Source: a virus
Reading direction: 5' to 3' (one strand)
Virus record (IMG/VR): IMGVR_UViG_3300031951_000041
Span: 53,857 to 117,856 of that record
Length of the DNA stretch: 64,000 nucleotides
Shown here piece by piece: positions 19,101 through 28,359 of this stretch. How positions within the stretch are numbered: the stretch's first letter is position 1; the number at the start of each line of letters is the position of its first letter. Below the pieces are notes generated by a model. It worked only from the letters and a program-made list of their open reading frames with translations. It was not told where the DNA came from and did not search any database. Made by a program: the position numbers and the translations under genes.

Positions 19101-22100
19101 AAACTGACTTCTGGAAGGATACCAAAACTAACCCAGCGGTTATTTTTAATTTAAATGGTGAGAATGATCCGTTTACTATTATTGAACCTAAAAACGGATT
19201 TAATGCCACTGCATCTCAGATGAAATTCTCCAACTGGGAGAACACTGGTATTACAGATTTACAAGTAACAGGTTCTACTGAAGTAAGAGTTGATAACAAT
19301 TTAGAGTTAAAGACCGATGGTCTTAATTTATCAGCGGGGATTACCTCACAAGCCACAGCTACAACTACAGTTAATACATCTTATAAACAAGTTCAAGGTA
19401 GAGTAGGATTAGAAATTAACTCGGCTGAACGTGTTATTAATGCAAGTATAGGTAATAGAATCGTTGATTCTAGTTTATTACCTTATATCCGCCCAAGAAC
19501 TATTGAATTTGTAGCTCAACAGTTAAAACCTAATACTAAATTATTTGCTACTTTTGATAATATAGATGTTTCTGATTATGTTTTCCCTGCTGCGCGTATT
19601 AGAATTAACTCTAATTTAAATAATGCAAACGTACGTTATTTGTCAAACACTATGTCTGGTGGTGGGCTTTATGCAAATGCAAGCGTTATTTTCCAAAGAA
19701 AAGATGGTCCTAATGTTACCGTATTATTTGTAAGACATTCTGGACAATCTAATGTATTTGCTGTAGGTAACGTAGCTACTCTTTACCTAGATACAGGTGT
19801 AACGGCTACTCATGCTGTTACAGGGGTTACCTTCCCGTCCACAGAAGATGGATTAATAACCACTGAAAGAGGGGAAGCTGTTGGTGTATTTGCAATTCCA
19901 AATAATGACGCTATGAGATTTAATGTAGGTGAACGTGCATTTAGACTATCCAATAGTTTGAATAGAGATTTAGAAGAGACAGTAGCAGAAACAATTTATC
20001 TTGCTCAAGGTATTACCCAAACAAGAGAAGAAGCTATAGTTGCTACCCGAGTAAAAGATGTAAGTATTAATCCCGTGTTCCAGACTAAAGCTGGAGCAAC
20101 AGTAAACAAAACTACCTCAACAACAGTTACTGGGCCGGCGACATCCGCTGAATCTAATTCTGTAGCACTACCTGGGGGATCTTCTCGTACTTTATTTTGC
20201 GGTGAAGGAGCTAAAGCATCTGGTGGTATTGGATCCGCTGTCGGAAATCCGAACAACCCTGGTTCCGCCCCAGGGACTGGAATTGGGGTAGATGTAGGTA
20301 CAGGGCAAGGTGTCCATGATTTTAGAATTAATCTTGGTGTAAAAACAGGACTAGTTAGAATTAGATGCTGGCACACTCCAGCAATAATTAATACCTATAC
20401 AACAGGTGTCATGGGTGGTTTTATGAGTTGGACATCAGTTAAGGCTTCTGATTCCGGGCAACCTGAAAAATTTACCGTAAGGTACAGAGGTGAAGAATAT
20501 ACTACAGGGTTTATTGGTAATCGTAATTTTAATCAAAGATTGTTAGATTTAGGTTATGAAGATGTGTTTAGTGCACCTCCAGGGGGATTTGCTGACATTA
20601 CTTTCTTTAAACACGATATAGGTGAAGAGTTTTGTCATATAACAGTTGATGCTCCTATGCCAGGAACAGGGTGGCAATTTGCTGCTATTGCCTGCCCTAA
20701 TACACTACCAGAGACAGCACCAGGTCAATGTTCAATTAGAGCAGCAGATGCACACGCATTCTTTATTGAAGAAGACGCTAGAAGAACTCTTCAAACCGTA
20801 CATGGTATTTCTGGTGTAGTTCTTAGTGAAGTGGACCGTGAGGTTATTAGAACTTCTAGGTCTAAAGGTGATTATAAGTTTACAATTTCTAATCCTTCAC
20901 AAGCTCGAACTTCTAGAACATATAAAGCTGAGGACGATAGCGTCTACACGGATAGATCTATTACTATTAATTCTATTTCTGTAGATACTAGTAAGATGAC
21001 TGCCCTAGATAATTTCTCTTATGAAATTATTACAACTGGAGAATCCAAAGGTAACGACGATGCAGAAGGGCTTAATCCTGATAGAACAGATGCAAGACTA
21101 GGTGGTAGGTGGACCAATACTTTAGGTTCTTTACCAGTTACACTTTTACCTGGTCAATCTAGAACATTCTCTTTAAGACTATTTAAAGATAGCCCTAGAC
21201 CATCTGTAGGTCGCTCAAAAGGGCCTAAAGGTAGATTAATTGTAACCGCTGATGTTGAAGGACCTACCGGCCCGGCAACACTTGCAAAAGTAAATGCAAT
21301 TACAGGTAAACTTGAAATTGATACCGTGGTAGGTAGTTCTGCTAGATCCACAACAGTTCAGTACTATGACCCTGTTGCTCAAACTTTTATCGTTGATGCA
21401 AGATCTTTCCCAGATGGTTACTTCTTAAGCTCAATTGATCTATGGTTCCAATCTAAAGACCCTGTACAACCGGTTCAAATTCAAATTAGACCAGCTATCG
21501 AAGGTAGACCAAGTGCAGATATAGTTTTACCTTTCGGGACTAAAACTTTAGCTGCAGAGGATATTGTAGCTTCAACTACATTTGATCAAAGTAAATTTAC
21601 AAGATTTAAATTTGACACACCAGTATACTTAACACCTCAAGAATACGCTGTAGTTGTTTTATGTATGTCTACTGAAGCCAGACTATACATCTCAACATTG
21701 GGTCAATTTAAACTTGGTACTACTACCCCTGAGAGAATTAGAGAACAGCCGTATCTAGGTGAATTGTTCTTATCTCAAAATGCTCGTTCATGGGTACCTG
21801 AACCATTATCTGATTTAACTATCAGAGTTAACAGAGCTAGATTCTTGACAGAAAATACAGCTAATGTTACAATGGCTTCAACTACACCGGTAGCTAATAC
21901 TGAATATGATCTATTCTATACTCAGGGTGATTTAATTGAATTCGCTGATACATTTACATCCTATGCTTTCTTAACCTCAACACCTAGTTATGATGGTGGA
22001 GGTAATATTATCGGGGCGTTATCTGATATTCAATACTTACGCTATAATTTAGGTACTAATTACCCTCTTAATACTAGAAAAGTGGTATTGAGAGCAAGCG

Positions 22101-22627
22101 GTGAAACATTGAAGCTTAATTTATTAATGGCATCTACAAGTGATTATATTTCCCCGGTAATTGATATGGGTAGATTAGGTTCCGTTCTTGTACGTAACAT
22201 TATTAACAATGATGCAACTGGTGAAGATGGTATAGCAGGAGGAAATGCTCAAGCCCGCTATATCACTAGAAAGGTTGTTTTAAATCCGGACTTCGAATCA
22301 CAAGATATTAAAGTCTATTTAAACGCATTCTTACCTAAGAACTCAAGTATTAAAGTATATTATAAAGTTAATGCTCCAGGTACTACTAACTTTGAGTTAG
22401 AAAATAGATGGACATTGATGTATGAAACAAATAAGGTGGGTAACGAAAGAGAAGGTTTTGCGGAATTTATTTTTGAAACATCACCTACTCTAAATGATCC
22501 ATTTACAACAGCATTACCGGACGGTGCTAAGTTTAGTATTTTCCAGATTAAGATTGTTATGTTATCGGATGATACTACCAAGGTACCGATTATTAGAGAT
22601 TTGAGAGCTATTGCATTCGATGAGTGA
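16145..22627 (+). CDS. Giant DUF4815 virion protein (baseplate/fibre base)
   Basis: 2160 residues, the largest gene here. The N terminus (NVAPYHDDFSPSSRYYRILY, KPSRSVQARELTQMQSILQN, FKEGTIILGG) is the DUF4815 signature seen in structural proteins of cyanophages and other marine myophages. Further conserved blocks are YGNYIQINEPTGMFYP, DYYLPRKDKIVITKDRKMKV, a coiled region around DIGKLERRINKLEYYTALSF and a C-terminal jelly-roll-like region ending in IIRDLRAIAFDE. It occupies the position where T4 has genes 9-12, so it probably links the wedge to the fibres. The stop overlaps the next gene by 8 bases. Confidence 0.75.
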   Translation: MAIDFNVAPYHDDFSPSSRYYRILYKPSRSVQARELTQMQSILQNQIAAMGTNVFKEGTIILGGKTFFYVIDYVTITGTSTPTEFVDKVIVGVTSGARARVIQVTPYEVFDSVTYPPALHFQYIDGTETFQAGEAIVIEGTTTTVTLTDNALFSGKSKVYNIQDSVFFTNGFFVFCPSQTAVVGRLTSVPSAIIGLKIKEGIANSDDDPSLLDPAVGSNNYFAPGADRYFIDLELSVINFDPDVEGSEDQEIPNFIQLAKCYYGDLLNPPLKTDFNEVESMMARRTYDESGDYTVRPFIAQVVNHRYGSNLAHSIKVSTGKAYVRGYEFETTAPLYLTLDRALDTARDSDFPVVLSYGNYIQINEPTGMFYPTKAELVYLSRSTAPNVSYSSNAAFQANVVGTARVRYVDWSGTGNVYNMYLYNIAMKTDNVTGASNVFSETNSIISATISGASVTPLANSNVLSFGNAAIISPQRDNTSLFLIPQRFVKTLTPNAVSNISFLGGTLFEDVQFTSVGGGKSSGQIEVGLPNRFTGTGELSATLSNSYYQGVVVTSASGPPVGTRLIFGVTGKSNVVVSSTSSLSRSTLTVTDGGSFTANIFAVVNYRQGSAGSKLKNANTRVKVVTADPDGNVTGNLLAVISLDYPDVSAINSVIDATGNSAASFFTLDTGLRDDYYEHATLRALPGNNIPLLNVTTNPNLTITYTVLEHTDVNQTGYFTVDSYQNLDFADIPTYTNAQGRKVNLSDVLDFRAVRLPNSNTFVSPVVPVPDSTFTTTVDYYLPRKDKIVITKDRKMKVIKGVPAKTPTLPSDLTDAMTIYTITLAPYTARPEDVKLVYNENKRYTMRDIGKLERRINKLEYYTALSFLEKIAADEKVPSALPGIDRFKNGIMVDSFAGHSVSDVGNKDLRCSIDYERRLLRPMFVADSYLYSVLPQSNNFKLSGDILTIDYREAIGVVDQTLASNTVPLMPFAVFNWVGTMKLSPQTDFWKDTKTNPAVIFNLNGENDPFTIIEPKNGFNATASQMKFSNWENTGITDLQVTGSTEVRVDNNLELKTDGLNLSAGITSQATATTTVNTSYKQVQGRVGLEINSAERVINASIGNRIVDSSLLPYIRPRTIEFVAQQLKPNTKLFATFDNIDVSDYVFPAARIRINSNLNNANVRYLSNTMSGGGLYANASVIFQRKDGPNVTVLFVRHSGQSNVFAVGNVATLYLDTGVTATHAVTGVTFPSTEDGLITTERGEAVGVFAIPNNDAMRFNVGERAFRLSNSLNRDLEETVAETIYLAQGITQTREEAIVATRVKDVSINPVFQTKAGATVNKTTSTTVTGPATSAESNSVALPGGSSRTLFCGEGAKASGGIGSAVGNPNNPGSAPGTGIGVDVGTGQGVHDFRINLGVKTGLVRIRCWHTPAIINTYTTGVMGGFMSWTSVKASDSGQPEKFTVRYRGEEYTTGFIGNRNFNQRLLDLGYEDVFSAPPGGFADITFFKHDIGEEFCHITVDAPMPGTGWQFAAIACPNTLPETAPGQCSIRAADAHAFFIEEDARRTLQTVHGISGVVLSEVDREVIRTSRSKGDYKFTISNPSQARTSRTYKAEDDSVYTDRSITINSISVDTSKMTALDNFSYEIITTGESKGNDDAEGLNPDRTDARLGGRWTNTLGSLPVTLLPGQSRTFSLRLFKDSPRPSVGRSKGPKGRLIVTADVEGPTGPATLAKVNAITGKLEIDTVVGSSARSTTVQYYDPVAQTFIVDARSFPDGYFLSSIDLWFQSKDPVQPVQIQIRPAIEGRPSADIVLPFGTKTLAAEDIVASTTFDQSKFTRFKFDTPVYLTPQEYAVVVLCMSTEARLYISTLGQFKLGTTTPERIREQPYLGELFLSQNARSWVPEPLSDLTIRVNRARFLTENTANVTMASTTPVANTEYDLFYTQGDLIEFADTFTSYAFLTSTPSYDGGGNIIGALSDIQYLRYNLGTNYPLNTRKVVLRASGETLKLNLLMASTSDYISPVIDMGRLGSVLVRNIINNDATGEDGIAGGNAQARYITRKVVLNPDFESQDIKVYLNAFLPKNSSIKVYYKVNAPGTTNFELENRWTLMYETNKVGNEREGFAEFIFETSPTLNDPFTTALPDGAKFSIFQIKIVMLSDDTTKVPIIRDLRAIAFDE

Positions 22628-22847
22628 TCCTGAACAACTTGAAGTTATTGATAGACCTGACTTAGTTAGAGATACTCGTTCTAAAGCTATTTTATCTAGG
22701 GATGTCCAGAAACTACAGGATCATCGTAGAAAAGTAGCTTTAATGAGATCATTAATAAATAACACCAACGATATTAATGAGCTTAAACAGGAAATTTCAG
22801 AAATTAAAGATTTGCTCCGAGAGCTCATAAAAGAAAAAAATAAATAA
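22620..22847 (+). CDS. Small coiled-coil protein
   Basis: 75 residues. I start it at the ATG at 22620, which overlaps the DUF4815 stop (ATGAGTGA); a longer frame begins with TTG at 22611 but has no better support. The sequence is charged and helical: VIDRPDLVRDTRSKAILSRD, then LKQEISEIKDLLRELIKEKN with a heptad pattern at the C terminus. Function unknown; coupling to the fibre-base gene suggests a partner or chaperone. Confidence 0.65.
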   Translation: MSDPEQLEVIDRPDLVRDTRSKAILSRDVQKLQDHRRKVALMRSLINNTNDINELKQEISEIKDLLRELIKEKNK

Positions 22848-22872
22848 TAAATGATTTTAACAAGGTAAACAA

Positions 22873-23409
22873 ATGGCAATTTTAACGCTGCGATTAGTTA
22901 AAGGTACACCACTTACTAACTTAGAAGTGGATAATAACTTTTCTAATCTTCTATCTGATATTAATTCAATAGAAGCAAACTCAGGTGTATTATCACAGCT
23001 AACCACTTTTAATAAATCTAACCTGGTTTCGGCTATTAATGAAATTGCCAGCGAAAGTACCAGTAATGTTACTATTACTGGTGGTACTATTTCCGGGGTT
23101 TCTATTTCGAGTGTTAGCTTAACTAGTAACATTTCCTTAAGAGGTAACATTTCAGACTCTTTTGGTTCTAACGTTACAATAAGTAACTCGACATTAACAG
23201 GTATTACATTACTATCCTCTGTCTTTACGGGTAATGTTATATCATCTAATGTAGAGATTTCAGGTGGAAATATCACTGCACTTACTACCCCTCTACCAGT
23301 ATCTTCAGGTGGTACTGGGGCTACTAACGGAACCCAGGCTCTTTTAAATTTAGGGCTTGATGTAGGAGCTTTTGCAGACCCAATTCCATTCGCTATAGCC
23401 TTAGGATAA
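22873..23409 (+). CDS. Short tail-fibre-like protein
   Basis: 178 residues. The start AILTLRLVKGTPLTNLEVDN followed by NFSNLLSDINS is a common N-terminal pattern of fibre proteins in marine myophages. The middle is a Ser/Thr/Asn/Ile-rich repeat typical of trimeric fibre shafts, and the C-terminal stretch LPVSSGGTGATNGTQALLNL is the SGGTGA motif often found near fibre ends. It is likely a short fibre or fibre-connector. An AAGG ribosome site lies 8 bases upstream. Confidence 0.7.
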   Translation: MAILTLRLVKGTPLTNLEVDNNFSNLLSDINSIEANSGVLSQLTTFNKSNLVSAINEIASESTSNVTITGGTISGVSISSVSLTSNISLRGNISDSFGSNVTISNSTLTGITLLSSVFTGNVISSNVEISGGNITALTTPLPVSSGGTGATNGTQALLNLGLDVGAFADPIPFAIALG

Positions 23410-23421
23410 CAGGAGAAAAAA

Positions 23422-23760
23422 GTGGCTAATATTTTTAATCGCAAACTATCAAATAGTGTAGGGACTGCAAATACTATAATTGGTTCATATACTACTGGTG
23501 CAGGTGTTCGAACAGTTATTATCGGTCTAACCATAGCAAACACATCTGCAGCTTCAATTACAGCAAGTATTATGTTTTCGGATAATACTGCAGGAAACAC
23601 CTATATTGTTAAAGACGCACCAGTTCCAGCCGGAGGTTCTTTAGTAGCCGTAGGTGGGGATCAAAAGATTGTTCTAACAGAAGGTGACAAGATTATGGTA
23701 AGGTCATCAGCTGCATCTTCATTAGATGCAATTATGTCTATACTAGAACAAACACCATAA
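23422..23760 (+). CDS. Small beta-rich structural protein (GTG start)
   Basis: 112 residues starting with GTG at 23422 behind AGGAG. It reads NRKLSNSVGTANTIIGSYTT, VRTVIIGLTIANTSAASITA and IVLTEGDKIMVRSSAASSLD, a single beta-sandwich-like domain. The gene at 29028 has the same length and the same layout (variable N-terminus, hydrophobic strands, then a DxI/Y-x-S-x-A-x-N/S ending), so the two may be paralogues. Such small proteins accompany fibre genes in related phages; the function is unknown. Confidence 0.6.
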   Translation: MANIFNRKLSNSVGTANTIIGSYTTGAGVRTVIIGLTIANTSAASITASIMFSDNTAGNTYIVKDAPVPAGGSLVAVGGDQKIVLTEGDKIMVRSSAASSLDAIMSILEQTP

Positions 23761-23769
23761 GAGGTTGAA

Positions 23770-24231
23770 ATGCCTTTAACTAAACTTAGAAATTTTAGTA
23801 TAGAAGATAACAATATTACTTCAAATAAATTAGCGTCTGTTAATAGAATTATTAGCACAGCTAATATTGTATCTACGGCAGGTATTATTGGTTCCCAAAA
23901 TATTGATGTTTTATCTAACGCTACCTACCTATTTACAGGTACTACCAGTGGTAATGTTACTTTAAATTTAAGAGGTAATTCTACTACAACACTTAATGCA
24001 TCTTTAGCTACCGGTGAATCAGTAGAGATTATAGCTGGAATTACTAACGGATTAACTGGTTATGTCGCTAATGTTGCTATTGATGGTGTTGTTCAAAGTA
24101 CTTTATGGTCAGGTAATACCAGACCTTCAGGAAGCTCATATAACACGGATTTATATCACTTAAGAGTATTTAAAACTGGAAGTGCCACTTATAATGTATA
24201 CGGTGAAAAGGTAAATTTTGGTACCGGTTAA
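23770..24231 (+). CDS. Fibre-associated protein, paralogue of the next gene
   Basis: 153 residues, with GAGG upstream. Residues 1-45 carry the fibre-type SIEDNNITSNKLASVNRI motif. Residues 50-153 (FTGTTSGNVTLNLRGNSTTT, LNASLATGESVEI, TNGLTGYVANVAIDG, then DLYHLRVFKT) repeat almost block by block in the C-terminal domain of the protein at 24252-25028. Both end in FG-x-G. The two are likely alternative or stacked fibre head domains. Confidence 0.62.
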   Translation: MPLTKLRNFSIEDNNITSNKLASVNRIISTANIVSTAGIIGSQNIDVLSNATYLFTGTTSGNVTLNLRGNSTTTLNASLATGESVEIIAGITNGLTGYVANVAIDGVVQSTLWSGNTRPSGSSYNTDLYHLRVFKTGSATYNVYGEKVNFGTG

Positions 24232-24251
24232 TGTTTAACATAGGAATTTAA

Positions 24252-25028
24252 ATGACTTACTTAGGCGCAACAACCGTTTCAGATAAATCGGTTGCAAAGC
24301 TCGATGACATATCGAGTTCATTTGACGGTGTATCTGTCAACTTTACCTTAAGAATTAATGGAACAGAAGTGTTTCCTGGTAGCAGTGTTAGTGTCAATAT
24401 ATCTTTAGATGGTGTATGGCAAGAGCCCTTATCTGCTTACTCTATTAACGGGTCTACCATTACTTTTGATACCCCACCTAGAGCAGGTGTTAAGTTTTTC
24501 GGGGCAGCCACTTACTATGGTGGTTCTGCTTCAGCGGTATCACCTGATGCAGTAAACACAACACAATTAGTTAACAGTGCTGTAACTACGAATAAGCTTG
24601 CTGATGGTGCTGTTACTGCTGCTAAGCTAAGCTCTTTGACTTATTTAATTGAAACAGCTAATGTAATTAACTCTGCTCCTCCTCTACAAGCTAATATCGA
24701 CGTTAAAAATAATTCATTTGTCTACTACACCGGTAATAATCCTGGTACTATAACTATTAACGTACGTGGTGATTCCTCGACAACATTAAATTCGATGCTT
24801 GCTAATGGTCAAATACTTACTTCGGTAGTAGCTTTAACTAATGGAAGTACTGGGTATGGTGTAAATATTAGAGTGGATAATGTTACTCAAACTCCAAGAT
24901 GGTTAGGTAATGTTGCACCTACTGGTGGTAACTCAAATAGTATAGATCTTTACAATATTTCTGTACTTAAAACAGACGTAAATACATATACAGTTCTTGC
25001 TTCACAATCGCAATTTGGAATAGGTTAA
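24252..25028 (+). CDS. Fibre-type protein with a domain shared with its upstream neighbour
   Basis: 258 residues. The N-terminal third (TYLGATTVSDKSVAKLDDIS, SFDGVSVNFTLRINGTEV, VSVNISLDGVWQEPL) resembles the attachment domains of marine phage fibres. A TTQLVNSAVTTNKLADGAVT segment is the L-x-x-x-A/S-V-T shaft repeat also seen at 28773-29018. The C-terminal 110 residues match the upstream protein (NPGTITINVRGDSSTTLNSM, TNGSTGYGVN, DLYNISVLKTD, FGIG). This mix of attachment, shaft and tip suggests a complete short fibre. Confidence 0.65.
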   Translation: MTYLGATTVSDKSVAKLDDISSSFDGVSVNFTLRINGTEVFPGSSVSVNISLDGVWQEPLSAYSINGSTITFDTPPRAGVKFFGAATYYGGSASAVSPDAVNTTQLVNSAVTTNKLADGAVTAAKLSSLTYLIETANVINSAPPLQANIDVKNNSFVYYTGNNPGTITINVRGDSSTTLNSMLANGQILTSVVALTNGSTGYGVNIRVDNVTQTPRWLGNVAPTGGNSNSIDLYNISVLKTDVNTYTVLASQSQFGIG

Positions 25029-25029
25029 T

Positions 25030-28000
25030 ATGCCAGTCTTACAGACACTTGCCTCAGCTTCTGCTAAATCGCTTGGGCAGGTAAAGAATACCTCGAAGAA
25101 TTATTTAGTATCTGTTACATCTACAGAGGATGGTGATCGTTATGTAAACAAGACTATATTTCATTTAGATCCTATTTTTGAGGATGGTACAAACTCCACG
25201 GCTAGTAGAACTGCAAACAACATTGCAATTCCTGATATGGTCCTGACGGTCAGTGGTCGCCCATTTACAGGTACCTTCGGGCCATTAAGCGATCTAGGTT
25301 ATAGTCTTGCTATTCAAAGATATTCTAACGTAGGTTGGGGAGCTAATACCACTGCAGGAGCTCCTTCTGTAATCTATAGCGGAACACATAATAGATGGGA
25401 TCTAGGATCAGGTGATTTTACTATTGAATTCTGGATGTTTGTTAATAGGTTAGATATCGCACGTGCAAATGCTAATGCTCATATCCTATCTTCAGGTACG
25501 TTCGGTTCTGCAAACGGAACTAATTTTTCTATTTCATTATTAGCTAATAATCAAATTAGATTTTTTAATAATGCTTTAGGACCTGTCACTACGTCAGCTA
25601 CCAATGCATTTACACTTAATAATTGGCATCATGTATTAATTACTCGTTCCGGTAACACTATTACTATGTATGTTGATGGTAAAGCTACTGGTTCAACATC
25701 TGGTTCAGTTACCGGGTCTACAACCTACGGTGGTAATACAACACTTGCATTTAATAGATTATTAGATGATTCACCTATTAACTCAAGCGCTTTTAAAGGT
25801 TTTATTAGTGGTTGTAGAATTATAAAAGGACAGGCTTTAGTCAGTGGTAACTTTACTCCATCTACAGTTCCTATTACTGATACAGTCATTGGTCATACAG
25901 GTGTAAACGTCGCCGGGTCAATTACCGGAACTGCAACTACTTGGTTTACTTCACATGGTTCGATGAGCAGTTTTTCGGGAGATGGAATAGAACCACAAGG
26001 TAGATTTTTAGAACCAGTAATTACCGCATTCACTCCTTTCTATAAAGATACTGCAGCTAATGCTAATGTAAAAGCAAGAACCTATAGCATTTACAATGAT
26101 GGAACAACTCGACTTTCCTATGTTGAAACTACATCTAATGTTAGCTTGTTCAGATTCGATAGAGCCTTTACTATTGAAGGTTGGTGTTACATGTCTTCCA
26201 ATGCAGCATCAGTTGGAGCCGTTTTTGAATTAGGACAGTACACCGATGGAATATTATTTAGACCAACTACAGGTGCTGGTGATCTTTGGATTAACAACAC
26301 AAACCGTGGTGAAGCAAATTCAGTAGTTCATTTAAATCAATGGTATCATTATGCAGTTACTAGAGATAATGCAAACATAGCTAATCTTTATATAAATGGT
26401 AGAAGAATTTTATCTGCTACTTTTGCTGGTAATATTAATACTACAGGAGCTCCTTTACGAATTGGTGACGCAAGACACACCACAGGTCAAACAGCTTTTG
26501 CACATCATTCTCAAGTTAGAGTAGTTAGAGGTGACGCAGTTTACACAGGTAATTTTATACCCCCTATTTTAGGGCCCTTGCAGCTAGATGGTGCAAATTC
26601 GGCTGCTAGTTATACTTCTACAGCAAATGTAAACACTACATTTCCTGGATCTAATACAGTACTTTTGTTACATTTTGACAATCCAGATATCATTGATAGA
26701 TCTGGTAATATGAGCATCTCTATTGTAGGTGATGCTAGACCAAAGAGATTTGGACCACTTGATAATACTGTAAACAGTGTATTTGTAAATGGATCTTCTG
26801 GTTCGAGAGTGGAGGTAAAAGCAGCTGGTAATGCTATACCTTTACCTATAGAATGGATGTCTAATGCAAGTTCGTTAGTTGGAAGAATAGATTTTTGGGT
26901 ATATCCATTATCTCTTACCACAGGATTGCCATTTAATACTGCCGAAAGTATTTTATCCGTAGGTCAAACTTTATTAAATGTAGGTATTTACAATAGAAAC
27001 TTAAGTCTTTTTGTTGCACAAAATACAACCTCTAACTCGTTTATTACTGGTTCACGTATAGTACCAGAATATCAATGGACACATGTCTCAGTAATTTTAT
27101 CTGACAGAGATGGTGCAACTAATGCAAGAATACTTCAAGATGGCATAGAAGTGGCTAATGGTAATGTTTCCAGAATGAACTGGGCGCACACCACATCAGG
27201 AAATGCATTATTAATTGGTACAGAATTTTCTAATCAAGCTAATTCAGGATTTAATGGTTACGTATCTGATTTAAGAATAACTTATGGGGATGAAAGACGT
27301 GAAGAGTTAACCGTTCCTACGGCACCTTATCCTCATCACTATTCTGGGTTAGCAGCTAACATTATTAGTAGTGCTACAGGTAATATTACTTCATCTCAAT
27401 CAGAAGTACTGATTGTAGCCGGGGGAGGTGGAGGTGGAGCTACTAATGCTGCTAATACTAGTAGTATTCATGCAACAGGCGCTGGTGGTGGTGGAATTTT
27501 ACATACTACATCCCTTTCCTTACAAAAAGGTACATATACAGTCGTAGTCGGTGCGGGTGGAGCAAGATCTCAATACGGTGTCGATACCACTGCATTTAGT
27601 GAAGCTACAGTAGGTAGACCTAGACGTTCTACAGCAACTAACGGATCAAACTCATATATTATTACCCCTGGTAATGTTACTTACACAGCTATAGGGGGTG
27701 GAAGAGGTACAGGTTCAGATACAGGAACACCGGCTGATGGTGGTTCTGGAGGTGGCGGTAATGCCTTCTCTAATATTTTTGGTTTTAGTAATCAAAATAG
27801 TATCCCTCCTTTTATAGGGTATGGGAACAACGGTAATAATGGAAATATTTTTAGTAGTGGTAGGATTGTAGTATCTGGTGGGGGTGGAGGTGCCGGGGCT
27901 CCTGGTGGTAATAATTTTAATATTGCCGGATTTACAGGTACCGGTCCATTTACTCCCGGTGCTGGAGGAGATGGTAGAGCATTCTTTACCGATGGATTAG

Positions 28001-28359
28001 ATATACCTATTTACTATGGTGGAGGGGGAGCAGGATCGAGTGTTAATGGTGCTGGAACTGTTAGATTATACGGTTTACAACCTGGTGGTCAAGGCGGAGG
28101 GGCTTATACCCGTAATACAGAAACGTATTTTTATTTAACACAATTCGATGGAGAGCCTAACTCTGGAGGCGGCGGCGCCGGATTTACTGGAATTAATAAT
28201 AACTCGGTAGCAGGAGGAGCTGGAGGATCGGGTGTGGTAATATTTAGATACTCAGATCAGTATCCTCGTGCAATAAGCACCACAGGTAGAGTGATTTATA
28301 GACAAAGAAAAGGTTCACACATTTATAAATTCTTAAGTTCAGGGACGATTACATTCTAA
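25030..28359 (+). CDS. Large adhesin: three LamG-type domains plus glycine-rich C-terminal domain
   Basis: 1109 residues. Three concanavalin/LamG-type domains are marked by FTIEFWMFVNR, FTIEGWCYMS and RIDFWVYPLS, each followed about 80 residues later by a WHH/WYH/WTH strand with a Y-V/I-D/N-G motif (WHHVLITRSGNTITMYVDGK). These are carbohydrate-binding-type folds. From about residue 790 the protein is glycine-rich: SEVLIVAGGGGGGAT, GTYTVVVGAGG, and several GGGGG blocks, like the glycine-rich adhesin domains of phage host-recognition proteins. Likely a receptor-binding fibre. The glycine-rich part is the most probable specificity determinant by analogy. Confidence 0.72.
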   Translation: MPVLQTLASASAKSLGQVKNTSKNYLVSVTSTEDGDRYVNKTIFHLDPIFEDGTNSTASRTANNIAIPDMVLTVSGRPFTGTFGPLSDLGYSLAIQRYSNVGWGANTTAGAPSVIYSGTHNRWDLGSGDFTIEFWMFVNRLDIARANANAHILSSGTFGSANGTNFSISLLANNQIRFFNNALGPVTTSATNAFTLNNWHHVLITRSGNTITMYVDGKATGSTSGSVTGSTTYGGNTTLAFNRLLDDSPINSSAFKGFISGCRIIKGQALVSGNFTPSTVPITDTVIGHTGVNVAGSITGTATTWFTSHGSMSSFSGDGIEPQGRFLEPVITAFTPFYKDTAANANVKARTYSIYNDGTTRLSYVETTSNVSLFRFDRAFTIEGWCYMSSNAASVGAVFELGQYTDGILFRPTTGAGDLWINNTNRGEANSVVHLNQWYHYAVTRDNANIANLYINGRRILSATFAGNINTTGAPLRIGDARHTTGQTAFAHHSQVRVVRGDAVYTGNFIPPILGPLQLDGANSAASYTSTANVNTTFPGSNTVLLLHFDNPDIIDRSGNMSISIVGDARPKRFGPLDNTVNSVFVNGSSGSRVEVKAAGNAIPLPIEWMSNASSLVGRIDFWVYPLSLTTGLPFNTAESILSVGQTLLNVGIYNRNLSLFVAQNTTSNSFITGSRIVPEYQWTHVSVILSDRDGATNARILQDGIEVANGNVSRMNWAHTTSGNALLIGTEFSNQANSGFNGYVSDLRITYGDERREELTVPTAPYPHHYSGLAANIISSATGNITSSQSEVLIVAGGGGGGATNAANTSSIHATGAGGGGILHTTSLSLQKGTYTVVVGAGGARSQYGVDTTAFSEATVGRPRRSTATNGSNSYIITPGNVTYTAIGGGRGTGSDTGTPADGGSGGGGNAFSNIFGFSNQNSIPPFIGYGNNGNNGNIFSSGRIVVSGGGGGAGAPGGNNFNIAGFTGTGPFTPGAGGDGRAFFTDGLDIPIYYGGGGAGSSVNGAGTVRLYGLQPGGQGGGAYTRNTETYFYLTQFDGEPNSGGGGAGFTGINNNSVAGGAGGSGVVIFRYSDQYPRAISTTGRVIYRQRKGSHIYKFLSSGTITF

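Noticed and set aside
22836-22850. AATAAATA as late promoter before the short fibre gene
   Set aside because: It lies in an A-rich run around the stop codon and misses the first consensus base; no other support.
22857-23600. Antisense reading frame of 247 residues
   Set aside because: It spans two plus-strand genes that have recognisable fibre motifs and ribosome sites; it is a shadow of biased codon use.
27400-28240. Direct DNA repeats or CRISPR-like array
   Set aside because: The repetition is GGT/GGA codons for glycine in a coding frame, with irregular spacing and no conserved DNA repeat unit.
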